Shown: one piece after another, positions 16,514 through 26,109 of the stretch
How the letters are laid out: each line of letters begins with the position of its first letter
Numbering within the stretch: position 1 is the stretch's first letter
From: Calothrix sp. C42_A2020_038
Lineage (GTDB): Bacteria; Cyanobacteriota; Cyanobacteriia; Cyanobacteriales; Nostocaceae
Direction: 5' to 3'
DNA: 64,000 nucleotides
NCBI GenBank assembly: GCA_015272395.1
Contig: JACYLQ010000044.1
Coordinates: 1-64,000 of the forward strand
Translations under genes and position numbers: made by a program
Notes under the pieces: model-generated
Database searches by the model: none
Seen by the model: the letters and a program-made list of their open reading frames with translations, nothing else
Told to the model about the DNA's origin: nothing

Positions 16514-19231
16514 TCACTTACTGCTCATTGTCCACACACCGTCCCAGGAACTAGGTGGGGGTTGAATTAAGTAATTACGCGCGCGTTCGAGGTGAATATC
16601 TGTTGTGTGGTCGGAGGGTTTTAGCTGTTTGGCAGCTTCAAAACAGATAACAGCATCTCGAAAGTTGCGTGATAAATATGCAGAACGTCCCGCGTGATAG
16701 TGTGATAAAAATTCTTGGGTATTATGATCAAGCGGTGCGCTACGGTCTCCTATTAGTTCATATATATTAACAGCTTGATGTTTACCCTTAACCCGAATTT
16801 TGTCGAGTTGACGTACCCATATACGTTCGCTACACAATTGGTAAGTAAATTCGCTCAATACAATATCACAACCGTATTCTTTAGTGACATTTTCTAATCG
16901 AGAACTCAAATTTACACCATCGCCAATTACAGTGTAGTCCATGCGTTTGTGGGAGCCAATATTACCCGAAACGACTTCGCCTGAACTCAAGCCAATACCA
17001 ATACGAATCAACGGCTGTTCTTGGATAATTCTGCGCTGATTAAACTCTTCGAGGCGCCGTCGCATTTCTAAAGCGGCCTGAACAGCTTTCCAAGCATGAT
17101 TTTCAGTTAACGGTAAAGGAGCGCCAAAAACAGCCATTAAAGCATCACCAATAAACTTATCAAGGGTTCCTTCGTGGTTAAACACAGCTTCAACCATTGT
17201 TTCAAAATACTGATTAAGCAGCGAAACAACTTCAGCAGCGCCAAGATTTTCTGTGAGTGTGGTATATCCTCTGATATCAGAAAATAAGATTGTAACTTCC
17301 TTACGTTCGCCAACCATTAAAGCGTCTTCACCTAATGCCATTACCTGCTCGGCAACGTGAGGTGTTAAATAACGGTACATAGTAGTTTTCATTCGCTTTT
17401 CGCGACTGATATCTTCCAAAACCACTAGTCCACCTCGTACACCACCTTCAGGATTAGTCAAAGGATTAACGGTCAAATTCATACTCCGTTCGATAGGTTT
17501 GACTTGATGGGCTTTAAGTAATTCTGACGGAGGGGTTAATTGTTGGTTCCAAGGAATAAACAAATCAGGTTGATTGCGGTCGCGCACGGTTAGTATTGAA
17601 TATTGAATTGGAATTGTATTTATGGATGTATCTGCCACATCCTCTTTGGCGTTCTTAGTTTTTGAATGTGATGTTGGTATTTTATTTCCTTTTCTATTTA
17701 AAGCGTTGGCTTGAGAATTTGAATTAAAATTTAAACCCGAATTCAAACTTTCTATCAGTTCTTTTTCAGACTGATTTTTAATATATGTATAAATCGCTAT
17801 TGTTAAGTTTTGTTCTGGGACAAAATGTCTAGCTCCTGTTTGCAAGCTATCTTGGAGTCGCAGTTGTAAATTATCAATCGGTACTACATCCCAAACAAGG
17901 CGCCCAATCAAATTCTGTTCCCATAAAGGTTTATTATATTTGCTACAAGTATCACTCAAAGGGCACCCTAATAACTCTAGAGCTGCATCATTAATAGTGA
18001 CAATTCTTCCTTCCATATCGGTTGAAATAACGGCATCAGAAAGGCTTTGTAAAATATCTTTTTGATATTGCTTTTCAAGTAAGACATTTTCAAACAAGCG
18101 AGCGTTTTCAAGTGCAATACCTGCCTGAATATTAAACGCGCGCATAAACTCTTCATCGGAAGCGCTAAAGCTACCTTGCTGTTTATTAATTAGCTGTGTA
18201 ACACCAATTAACTCATTCGCAGAATTGAAAACAGGCAAGCATAAAATATTCCGCGTCATGTAGCCTGTAATCTTATCGGTACTAGGATCAAAACGCGGGT
18301 CTTTATACGCATCAGGGATATTTAAAGCATCACCTGTTGACGCGACATAACCAACGATTCCGCGATTTGAGGGAATTCGGATTTCGATCATTTTCTCCCC
18401 ATCTGCTGCAGCAACCTTTGTCCAAAGTTCATTCATTTCTTTGCGGTGTAGAAATAAGGTGCTGCGGTCAGCTTGCATGAGAATCCGCGCTTGTTCCATA
18501 ACTATTTGCAAAGTTGCTTCCAAATCCAAACTTTGCCCTAGGGTTTGAGTCGCGCGCAGTAAAGCTGTTGCACCGCGTTGGTTACGTGCAGCAACGTAAA
18601 ATGATTGACAACTTTCTAAAATAATTCCTATAGATTCAGCAAAATCACGAAATCGATCTTCGTCTTCTTCATCAAATGGAGTATCACCCGCTTTATTTGC
18701 CAACTGCACAACAGCAACAGTTTGATGCTTACTGCTAACTACAGGCATACACAAAATATTGTTAATTTTGTAGCCCATCTGTTTTTCTAGTTCAGGGCTA
18801 AAGAGAGGATGAGTTGAGGTTTCAGAAATATTTAGGTATTTACCAGTACTGGCTACATGTCCAGGAATACCGACGTTAATAGGAATACGAATTTCTACTG
18901 GTTTGTGGGCGTTTTCCTGTAAAACTTTTGTCCACAGTTGATTTTTGTCATAGTCAACTAAAAAAATAGTAGTATGTTCTGCTTGAAGAATTTGACCTAT
19001 TTTGAGGGTTATTGCTTCTAAAACCCTTTCTAGCATCGTTTCTAGTGCTTCGTTGTTGATTAACTCAATCGCACGTAGAAATTGCTGAAATTCGGCAGTG
19101 ATAAAGTCTAGCAAACAAACAAATTCTGTGACAGACAGGTCTTTAACGCGACGTAAAAGAGCATGAGTACGGTTAACCTGGGTCAATTCGGTTAAAGTAG
19201 TTAAGACGCTACCGGGACTGGGAAGTGTCAT
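16514..19231 (-). CDS. GAF-GAF-PAS adenylate cyclase (CyaB type)
   Basis: This 905-aa multidomain protein has GAF-A (about 65-210) and GAF-B (about 235-380), both with NKxxF-DE-type cyclic-nucleotide signatures (NKAGDTPFDEED, NKQQGSFSASDEE). A PAS domain (about 392-480) is followed by a polar insertion (about 485-540). The class III cyclase domain (about 640-830) comes next, then a TPR-like tail (about 838-888). Metal ligands are Asp652 and Asp696, the substrate residues are Lys692 and Thr767, and Asn774/Arg778 stabilise the transition state. Thr in place of Asp marks class IIIb adenylate cyclases such as Anabaena CyaB1, which respond to bicarbonate and are activated through GAF domains. It should make cAMP in the cytosol. 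No membrane segment is seen. Confidence 0.93.
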   Translation of the reverse strand: MTLPSPGSVLTTLTELTQVNRTHALLRRVKDLSVTEFVCLLDFITAEFQQFLRAIELINNEALETMLERVLEAITLKIGQILQAEHTTIFLVDYDKNQLWTKVLQENAHKPVEIRIPINVGIPGHVASTGKYLNISETSTHPLFSPELEKQMGYKINNILCMPVVSSKHQTVAVVQLANKAGDTPFDEEDEDRFRDFAESIGIILESCQSFYVAARNQRGATALLRATQTLGQSLDLEATLQIVMEQARILMQADRSTLFLHRKEMNELWTKVAAADGEKMIEIRIPSNRGIVGYVASTGDALNIPDAYKDPRFDPSTDKITGYMTRNILCLPVFNSANELIGVTQLINKQQGSFSASDEEFMRAFNIQAGIALENARLFENVLLEKQYQKDILQSLSDAVISTDMEGRIVTINDAALELLGCPLSDTCSKYNKPLWEQNLIGRLVWDVVPIDNLQLRLQDSLQTGARHFVPEQNLTIAIYTYIKNQSEKELIESLNSGLNFNSNSQANALNRKGNKIPTSHSKTKNAKEDVADTSINTIPIQYSILTVRDRNQPDLFIPWNQQLTPPSELLKAHQVKPIERSMNLTVNPLTNPEGGVRGGLVVLEDISREKRMKTTMYRYLTPHVAEQVMALGEDALMVGERKEVTILFSDIRGYTTLTENLGAAEVVSLLNQYFETMVEAVFNHEGTLDKFIGDALMAVFGAPLPLTENHAWKAVQAALEMRRRLEEFNQRRIIQEQPLIRIGIGLSSGEVVSGNIGSHKRMDYTVIGDGVNLSSRLENVTKEYGCDIVLSEFTYQLCSERIWVRQLDKIRVKGKHQAVNIYELIGDRSAPLDHNTQEFLSHYHAGRSAYLSRNFRDAVICFEAAKQLKPSDHTTDIHLERARNYLIQPPPSSWDGVWTMSSK

Positions 19232-19422
19232 GGGAGTTGAGGGTTTAGGATTTAGGATTTAGAATTTTGAATAACAAATTTAAGTATTAGATTTTTCTAT
19301 ATTTATTGCAATATATACTGATATACATCGACTAATTAATTGATTTAGGAATCTTATGGTAACAATTTCTCCAAAGGAATGTTAGGTGTTTGTGTTGAAA
19401 CTAGCATATTTAGGCAAATAAA

Positions 19423-19452
19423 CACAGATGGGAAAACCCATCTGTGCTTTTT
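19423..19452. terminator. Strong hairpin terminator between sqdX and the cyclase gene
   Basis: CACAGATGGG, a 4-base loop AAAA, and CCCATCTGTG form a perfect 10-bp stem. It is followed on the plus strand by CTTTTTTAT and on the minus strand by TTTATTTG. It lies about 30 bases past the sqdX stop and should end that transcript. Confidence 0.85.
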
Positions 19453-19478
19453 TATCTATGTGTATATTTTAAATAATG

Positions 19479-20615
19479 TTAAGCAGCAATCTTTGGTTTG
19501 ACCGAATAAACAATTTTTTGGTAATAGGCTTGCAGTTGGCGCGTTGCTGCTGCCCATCCCCACTTTTCTGCTTCGCTGCGAGCGTTTTGACGTATGTTTT
19601 CACGCTCTTGTTTTTCTTCAAGGAGGCGAATTGTTGCTGCAATGGCGCCAGCGTCATCAGTTTCCGGGTCAAACAAATAACCATTAACTCCATCAGTAAC
19701 GATATCAGGAATGCCACCAGAACGTGCAGCGACAACAGGACACCCTGCTGCCATCGCTTCAAGTAGTACCAACCCCAAAGTTTCAGTACGTGAAGGGAAA
19801 ATAAACGCATCAGCGCTGGCAAAAGCTGAGGCTAACTCTACTCCCGTTAAATATCCAACAAAAAAGGTATTGGTACCTGCAAAATGCGTCTCCAAGATTT
19901 GACGGTGCGGACCATCTCCGACTAATGCTAACCGTGCAGCAGGTATAGCTTCTAAGATTGGTTTAATGCGCTCGATTTCTTTTTCTGCTGATAAGCGTCC
20001 AACATATAGTAATAAAGGACTTTCAGGAGAATTTCGTGATAGATGCGCGCGCATTTGCTGACTAGCTCGACTGGGATGGAATGTCTCAGTATCAACACCC
20101 CGTTGCCATAAATCTACTCTTTCGATACCGTGTGCAGTCAATTCATTGCACATTGCAGTCGAAGTACATAAATTTAAAGCGGCTTGATTATGTGCTACTT
20201 TTAACAGTTCCCATAATAACCCTTCGAGCATTCCCAAACCGTAATGTTGAAGATATTGCGGTAGATGAGTATGGTAGGAAGCTACCAAGGGAATATCGTT
20301 GATTTTACTATGGAATATACCATGTACACCCAAAACGGCTGGATTAACTACATGGATTATATCAGGTCGAAAATCATCAACAGCTTCTCCGACTGCCGGA
20401 CGCGGCAATGCCATTTTGAGTTCAGGATATAAAGGAAGGGGAAAACCGGAGACACCATAAATTTTAGCTCCTTTATATTCATTGATTCCACCTTCCGGAC
20501 AAACAACCAATACTTGGTCACCGTTACGTTGCAAATGGTCAACTGTATGACTTAAACGCGTCACAATTCCATCGACCTTGGGCAAAAAGGTTTCCGTGAA
20601 CAGGGCTATTCTCAT
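19479..20615 (-). CDS. sqdX: Sulfoquinovosyltransferase (sulfolipid synthase)
   Basis: This 378-aa GT4-family glycosyltransferase starts MRIALFTETFLPKVDGIVTRL and contains HVVNPAVLGVHG, SYHTHLPQYLQHYGLG, LWQRGVDTETFHPSR, LYVGRLSAEKEIERI and the donor-binding motif FPSRTETLGLVLLEAMAAGCPVVAARSGG. These are hallmarks of SqdX, which moves sulfoquinovose from UDP-sulfoquinovose to diacylglycerol at the membrane. The assignment is strengthened by sqdB 370 bases upstream on the same strand. A 10-bp-stem terminator follows. The length is normal. Confidence 0.95.
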   Translation of the reverse strand: MRIALFTETFLPKVDGIVTRLSHTVDHLQRNGDQVLVVCPEGGINEYKGAKIYGVSGFPLPLYPELKMALPRPAVGEAVDDFRPDIIHVVNPAVLGVHGIFHSKINDIPLVASYHTHLPQYLQHYGLGMLEGLLWELLKVAHNQAALNLCTSTAMCNELTAHGIERVDLWQRGVDTETFHPSRASQQMRAHLSRNSPESPLLLYVGRLSAEKEIERIKPILEAIPAARLALVGDGPHRQILETHFAGTNTFFVGYLTGVELASAFASADAFIFPSRTETLGLVLLEAMAAGCPVVAARSGGIPDIVTDGVNGYLFDPETDDAGAIAATIRLLEEKQERENIRQNARSEAEKWGWAAATRQLQAYYQKIVYSVKPKIAA

Positions 20616-20988
20616 AAATCAGTCGTTTGTCAATTGGTTATTCGTCATTTCGTAGCTCGTAATGCTTCATGCATGAGCGCATTACATTCTACCTCCATAG
20701 TTGAGGATATCGTTATTTGGTCAACCAGAGACGTGAGATAATTCTAATTTTTCTACAACTAATGTATTAAAAATTGCATAAGTATAAAAATTATCAATAC
20801 TGTGCGCTGACTAGAAACTTTGCGCCCTCTGCCTTTGTTTCTTCATTACAGTATATTTTTGTATATAGATGTTATTTTTATTAGTCTTTTTACTCTAATT
20901 AACACTGAAACTAAGTATTTCGTCTTTCATCCAACGTAGAGTCAAAATAGAGAAAGGGTAAAGATGAAATTACCCTTTATCCCTACTC
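20616..20988. other. sqdB-sqdX spacer
   Basis: This 373-base AT-rich gap holds a hairpin AAAGGGTAA / TTACCCTTT (about 20953-20979), 10 bases past the sqdB stop. It may end or attenuate the sqdB transcript, so sqdX probably also has its own promoter. Nothing else was recognised. Confidence 0.5.
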
Positions 20989-22170
<1,182 letters not shown>

Positions 22171-22304
22171 TTAATCTATCAGGTTTATGTTCTCTCTAAA
22201 CCATTTATTTATTTAGGAGTTAGCGAATCGGAGCTAGAAACTAGGGAAAAGAACAGTAATTGTAAACAAATATTACAGAATTGCTGTCAAAACGTTTTAG
22301 CATC

Positions 22305-22333
22305 TTGACAAAGAGTAAGGCAAGAGATAACTT
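22305..22333 (+). promoter_or_regulatory. Candidate sigma-70-type promoter for the RHH-ycf46-ycf35 group
   Basis: TTGACA (22305-22310) is followed after 17 bases by TAACTT (22328-22333), about 40 bases upstream of the ATG at 22370. The -35 is perfect; the -10 matches at three to four positions. Confidence 0.45.
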
Positions 22334-22369
22334 GATATACATACCCGGGTAAGACCGTTAACAAGTTAT

Positions 22370-22717
22370 ATGCAAGTTAAGCAAAAGGTTACGTTATATC
22401 TATCGCCAGAACTGCATCGGAGGTTAAAAATCCGTTCAGCAGTTGATTCTGAACCAATGTCCGAACTCGCGGAGAAAGCACTGGTTTTCTACCTGAAAAA
22501 TTCGGAGCTAGTTGACGAGATTGAATCCTCACATGGAAGGACACATCGAGTTTATTCATGTCCAACTTGTGAAAGTTCCTTGGTTCTGCGTGATGGCGAA
22601 CTAGTGGTATTGGGAAACCAGCCAGGAATCATCGAGCATATCAAAATTGATGACGAGTTCGATTCAGAAGAGGAAGCCGCTTCAAAAGGAGAAGAGTTAG
22701 TTCCTTGCTTAAAGTAG
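22370..22717 (+). CDS. Ribbon-helix-helix-like protein with a Cys pair
   Basis: The first 45 residues of this 115-aa protein (KVTLYLSPELHRRLKIRSAVDSEPMSELAEKALVFYL) have the beta strand plus two-helix pattern of ribbon-helix-helix DNA-binding proteins. A central CPTC pair (YSCPTCESSLVLRDGEL) suggests half a zinc ribbon; dimerisation could complete a four-cysteine site (inference). The C-terminus is acidic. It is about 110 bases upstream of the AAA+ ATPase gene on the same strand, and a promoter-like element precedes it, so it may lead and regulate a small operon. I know similar unnamed cyanobacterial proteins but no function. Confidence 0.7.
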   Translation: MQVKQKVTLYLSPELHRRLKIRSAVDSEPMSELAEKALVFYLKNSELVDEIESSHGRTHRVYSCPTCESSLVLRDGELVVLGNQPGIIEHIKIDDEFDSEEEAASKGEELVPCLK

Positions 22718-22826
22718 GTAACAGCTTTATATCCAGCGCAGTTGTGACTAATGGTGAATTCTCCAGTGCCTTCGCGCTTACGCGGTGTTTTTAAGGTCTC
22801 AATCAAGGTCTCAAGAAGGTCGATGT

Positions 22827-24341
22827 ATGAAAGAAGAGCTCAACATTCTCATTCAGGCTCAATACCCCCTAATATATCTTGTGACCTCGGAGGAAGAGCG
22901 GGCAGAACAAGCAATTTCTACAATTGCTCAATCCTCGAAGCCGCAACAAAGGCGGGTATATGTATGGACAGTAACTCACGGTATAGTTGAGTACGGTCAG
23001 CCACGAAATGTCACCCAGCACAATACTGTTTCACCCGAAGCGGCGATTGAGTGGATTATTCGGCACAAAGAGCCAGCTATATTTATTCTTAAAGATTTAC
23101 ATCCATTTATTGACGCACCTGCGACTACCAGGTCTTTGCGTGATGCAATTGCATCTTTCAAAGGTACTAATAAAAATATTGTTTTAATGTCGCCGATGCA
23201 GCAAATACCTATCGAGTTGGAGAAGGAAGTAGTTGTATTAGACTTCCCACTCCCCGATATGGGTGAGTTAAATAAAGTATTAACATATCATATAAATCAA
23301 AATCAAGGTCGTCGATTGACGACCGAAGCAAGAGAGAAGCTTTTACGAGCAGCTTTAGGTTTAACAAAAGACGAATCTGAAAAAGTCTACCGTAAGGCAC
23401 AGGTAACTACGGGGCGCCTGACGGAAGATGAAGTAGATATAGTATTATCCGAAAAGAAGCAGCTAATCAGACGCAATGGTATTCTAGAGTACATAGAAGA
23501 AGATGAAACCATTGATTCAGTCGGTGGATTAGAAGAACTCAAGAAGTGGTTAACGCAACGCTCAAATGCTTTTACAGAGAGAGCTAGAGAGTATGGGCTA
23601 CCTCAGCCAAAGGGGATGTTAATACTAGGTGTTCCCGGTTGTGGTAAGTCGCTAATAGCCAAAACAACTTCTCGGTTATGGGGTCTGCCACTCCTGCGCT
23701 TGGACATGGGACGAGTATACGATGGTTCAATGGTCGGTCGTTCAGAAGCTAACTTGCGAAACGCACTAAAAACAGCCGAGTCGATTTCTCCAGCAATATT
23801 ATTTATTGATGAGTTGGACAAATCTTTTGCTGGCAGTGCAGGTTCCGGTGATTCGGACGGCGGTACTTCAAGTCGAATCTTCGGTTCGTTCTTAACGTGG
23901 ATGCAAGAGAAAAAGTCTCCAGTGTTTGTAATGGCAACAGCAAACCGTGTTGAAAGACTACCGGGAGAATTCTTGCGGAAAGGTCGTTTCGATGAAATAT
24001 TCTTCGTAGATTTACCTACACCTGAAGAACGTCAAGATATTTTTAGAATCCATCTAACAAAACGCCGGAAAGATATTTCTCGTTTTGACTTACAACAGTT
24101 ATCTACAATGTCCGATGGATTTTCTGGGGCAGAAATTGAACAAGCGCTCATTGCGGCGATGTATGAAGCTTTCGCTCAAGAACGCGAGTTTACTCAATTA
24201 GATATTATTGCTGCGCTTAAAGCCACATTGCCATTGTCTCGAACGATGCAAGAGCAGGTTACAGCCCTGCGAGACTGGGCAAGACAGCGTGCGCGTCCCG
24301 CAGCAGCCTCCGTTGCTGAGTATCAGCGAATGGAGTTCTAA
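22827..24341 (+). CDS. ycf46: Ycf46-like AAA+ ATPase
   Basis: This 504-aa protein starts at the ATG at 22827 (MKEELNILIQAQYPLIYLVT), seven bases after AGAAGG. An N-terminal domain (about 1-225) has the Ycf46 style: PLIYLVTSEEERAEQAI and AIFILKDLHPFI. The AAA+ module (about 230-480) has Walker A GVPGCGKS at 268-275, Walker B ILFIDELD, sensor-1 TANR and the arginine-finger region RKGRFDE. Ycf46 is conserved from cyanobacteria to red-algal plastids and has been tied to photosynthetic and carbon acclimation; its molecular task is not settled. A ycf35 homologue follows, supporting a functional group. Confidence 0.88.
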   Translation: MKEELNILIQAQYPLIYLVTSEEERAEQAISTIAQSSKPQQRRVYVWTVTHGIVEYGQPRNVTQHNTVSPEAAIEWIIRHKEPAIFILKDLHPFIDAPATTRSLRDAIASFKGTNKNIVLMSPMQQIPIELEKEVVVLDFPLPDMGELNKVLTYHINQNQGRRLTTEAREKLLRAALGLTKDESEKVYRKAQVTTGRLTEDEVDIVLSEKKQLIRRNGILEYIEEDETIDSVGGLEELKKWLTQRSNAFTERAREYGLPQPKGMLILGVPGCGKSLIAKTTSRLWGLPLLRLDMGRVYDGSMVGRSEANLRNALKTAESISPAILFIDELDKSFAGSAGSGDSDGGTSSRIFGSFLTWMQEKKSPVFVMATANRVERLPGEFLRKGRFDEIFFVDLPTPEERQDIFRIHLTKRRKDISRFDLQQLSTMSDGFSGAEIEQALIAAMYEAFAQEREFTQLDIIAALKATLPLSRTMQEQVTALRDWARQRARPAAASVAEYQRMEF

Positions 24342-24477
24342 AAGCTTTCCTCTGCTACCACAGGGGGAAAGGCTAGTCTCAAAAGCTAGCACCAAAGAAA
24401 AAGCCGCAACTTAATAACTTAAGTGCGACTTAAATGGAAACGTCCTTTTCTCTATCTTCTCTTTGGAGGAAACCCAA

Positions 24478-24828
24478 ATGTCTCATTTTAGCACTCTCCG
24501 TACCAAAATCACCGACGCAGAAATCCTCAAGTCCTCGCTGCGCGACCTCGGTATCACCGTAAAAACCGAAGCAGATGTTCGTGGTTACAACGGTCAGCGT
24601 GTACGTTCTGACATCGTTGCTGTTCTCGAAGGCGAATATGACCTCGGTTGGTCACGCAACAGTGATGGTTCCTTCGATTTGATCGCAGACCTTTGGGGTG
24701 TTGCTAAGAAGCATAACCAAACTGAATTAATCAACTCGATTAACCAAAAATACGCTGTAAACAAAACTTTAGCAGAAGTTAAGCAGCGCGGTTTGCAAAA
24801 TGCTAACGTTAAGTTGGTGTTGCAATAA
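24478..24828 (+). CDS. ycf35: Ycf35 family protein (DUF1257)
   Basis: This 116-aa protein starts MSHFSTLRTKITDAEILKSSL, with a strong GGAGG site 8 bases before the ATG; a longer frame from 24463 has no such signal. Conserved segments include DLGITVKTEADVRGYNGQ, EYDLGWSRNSDGSFDLIADLWG and KYAVNKTLAEVKQRG. DUF1257/Ycf35 proteins occur in cyanobacteria and algal plastids with no defined biochemical role. It follows the Ycf46-like ATPase by 136 bases. An imperfect hairpin and T tract follow its stop. Confidence 0.93.
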   Translation: MSHFSTLRTKITDAEILKSSLRDLGITVKTEADVRGYNGQRVRSDIVAVLEGEYDLGWSRNSDGSFDLIADLWGVAKKHNQTELINSINQKYAVNKTLAEVKQRGLQNANVKLVLQ

Positions 24829-24854
24829 GCATTTTCTGCGCGTTCCCTAAATAT

Positions 24855-24936
24855 GTACGGGTTAACCTACATTGGTGGCGGTTAGCCCGCTTTTTTAAAA
24901 AGACTAGGAGGCACTAACTCCTGGTCTATATTTTTT
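24855..24936 (+). terminator. Tandem terminators after ycf35
   Basis: The first hairpin, ACGGGTTAACC with GGTTAGCCCG (one mismatch), is followed by CTTTTTTA. A second, AGACTAGGAG with CTCCTGGTCT, is followed by ATATTTTTTTG. The two hairpins together make a strong termination zone. Confidence 0.75.
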
Positions 24937-25082
24937 TGCCAGCCCATAGTGACGAATAAAGTCATCTCCAAAGGCTTGCTTAATTTTAATTTAGCATTTC
25001 TTAACACTTAGTCAAGTCATCTATGATTCACTTGGAAAAAATTTGATTGTTCATCTTGTCAAACAAGCGTTGCATTACAAAA

Positions 25083-25476
25083 TTATTGACGAACGGTGCC
25101 AATCAAAACTTCAGCTTTTTCAACAGGAAACTGTATTTCAGTAATAAATATAAGAATCATTATCTTGTTCGCTACCACCTACTATGTAAACTTCACGACT
25201 GGCGCCAAGAACGCTATAGCCGTTGGCCTCAACCCAAGCAAGTAAAGCAGCATAAGCTTGATTTGAAGTGTTGTAACTACCGTAATGAATTACACAAGCC
25301 ATCTGATCAATAGCAGGTAACTCCAGAACTTGAACGCGCGCATTTATGGCTAGTATACCTTCAAAAGATACCACAACTTCCCAATCGATATCAGACTGTT
25401 TGTAAGCTAAATCATCCCAAACACCAGCGCAGTAACTACCTGGTTTTACATGTTGCTGTTGAAAAGAATAAACAAC
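25083..25476 (-). pseudogene. Broken GyrI-like effector-binding domain gene
   Basis: On the minus strand, from about 25476, an open frame gives HVKPGSYCAGVWDDLAY, then SFEGILAINARVQVLELPAI, then ACVIHYGSYNTSNQAYAALLAWVEANGY. It stops at a TGA after DNDSYIYY. A shift of one base restores a natural C-terminus (ITEIQFPVEKAEVLIGTVRQ, stop at 25083-25085). This pattern is the GyrI-like small-molecule-binding domain usually fused behind a MerR- or AraC-type DNA-binding domain. Here the DNA-binding part is absent, an in-frame TGA precedes the fragment, and one extra T lies near 25145. I judge it a decayed regulator. Confidence 0.75.
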
Positions 25477-25499
25477 TCATTGTAAAGCTGAGGTAAAAC

Positions 25500-25907
25500 T
25501 TACCAACTCGGAATATACGTAACTTCAAGCTTGATGCCATCGGGGTCTAGGAAGTAAACAGCGTAATACCCTGGCATATATTCATACTCGCTTGGTGGGT
25601 CTAAAATTTCAACACCTTGTTCAACTAAGAATTTATGAAGTTTGTCTATATCATCTCGACTATCGGCGCCGAATGCCAAATGATGTAATCCTGGTGAATA
25701 ACGGTCATGGAATTTATTTAGAGATTCTGGATTAGATGGAGATATGGTAATAACTGCACCGTTATGAGAATTTGCCCACAAAATCAAATCTTCAGTTTTT
25801 TCGGCTTGTTTGTATCCCATAAATCCTAGCAGGTTGTCATAGAAAGCTTGAGAGCGTGCGAGGTTAGTCACAGTTAGAGCGATGTGATTGAAAGTTCCCA
25901 GTTTCAT
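25500..25907 (-). CDS. VOC-family (glyoxalase-like) protein
   Basis: This 135-aa single-domain protein has the two beta-alpha-beta-beta-beta units of the vicinal oxygen chelate fold: FNHIALTVTNLARSQAFYDNLLGF, then HHLAFGADSRDDIDKLHKFL and YYAVYFLDPDGIKLEVTYIP. The His in FNHIALTV, the His in LHHLAFG and Glu in KLEVTY are positioned as metal ligands. Members include glyoxalases, dioxygenases and resistance proteins; the substrate is unknown here. It is a single gene next to the broken GyrI fragment. Confidence 0.88.
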   Translation of the reverse strand: MKLGTFNHIALTVTNLARSQAFYDNLLGFMGYKQAEKTEDLILWANSHNGAVITISPSNPESLNKFHDRYSPGLHHLAFGADSRDDIDKLHKFLVEQGVEILDPPSEYEYMPGYYAVYFLDPDGIKLEVTYIPSW

Positions 25908-26109
25908 ATTTATCAGACCAAGTTTTGTGTATGTTCTTAGTACACACCTCCTCTAAGGGTAGAGTCAACAGGAATTATGAATTTGTAGTTGTAGTTAATT
26001 TAGTAACACTTGGCATATTGCCTTCTAATGAAATACAGTAAGACAAGAATATAGTAAGAAAAATTACTGTATTTTTATACAAACTAAGTATTAGTACGCA
26101 GAAAAATGC

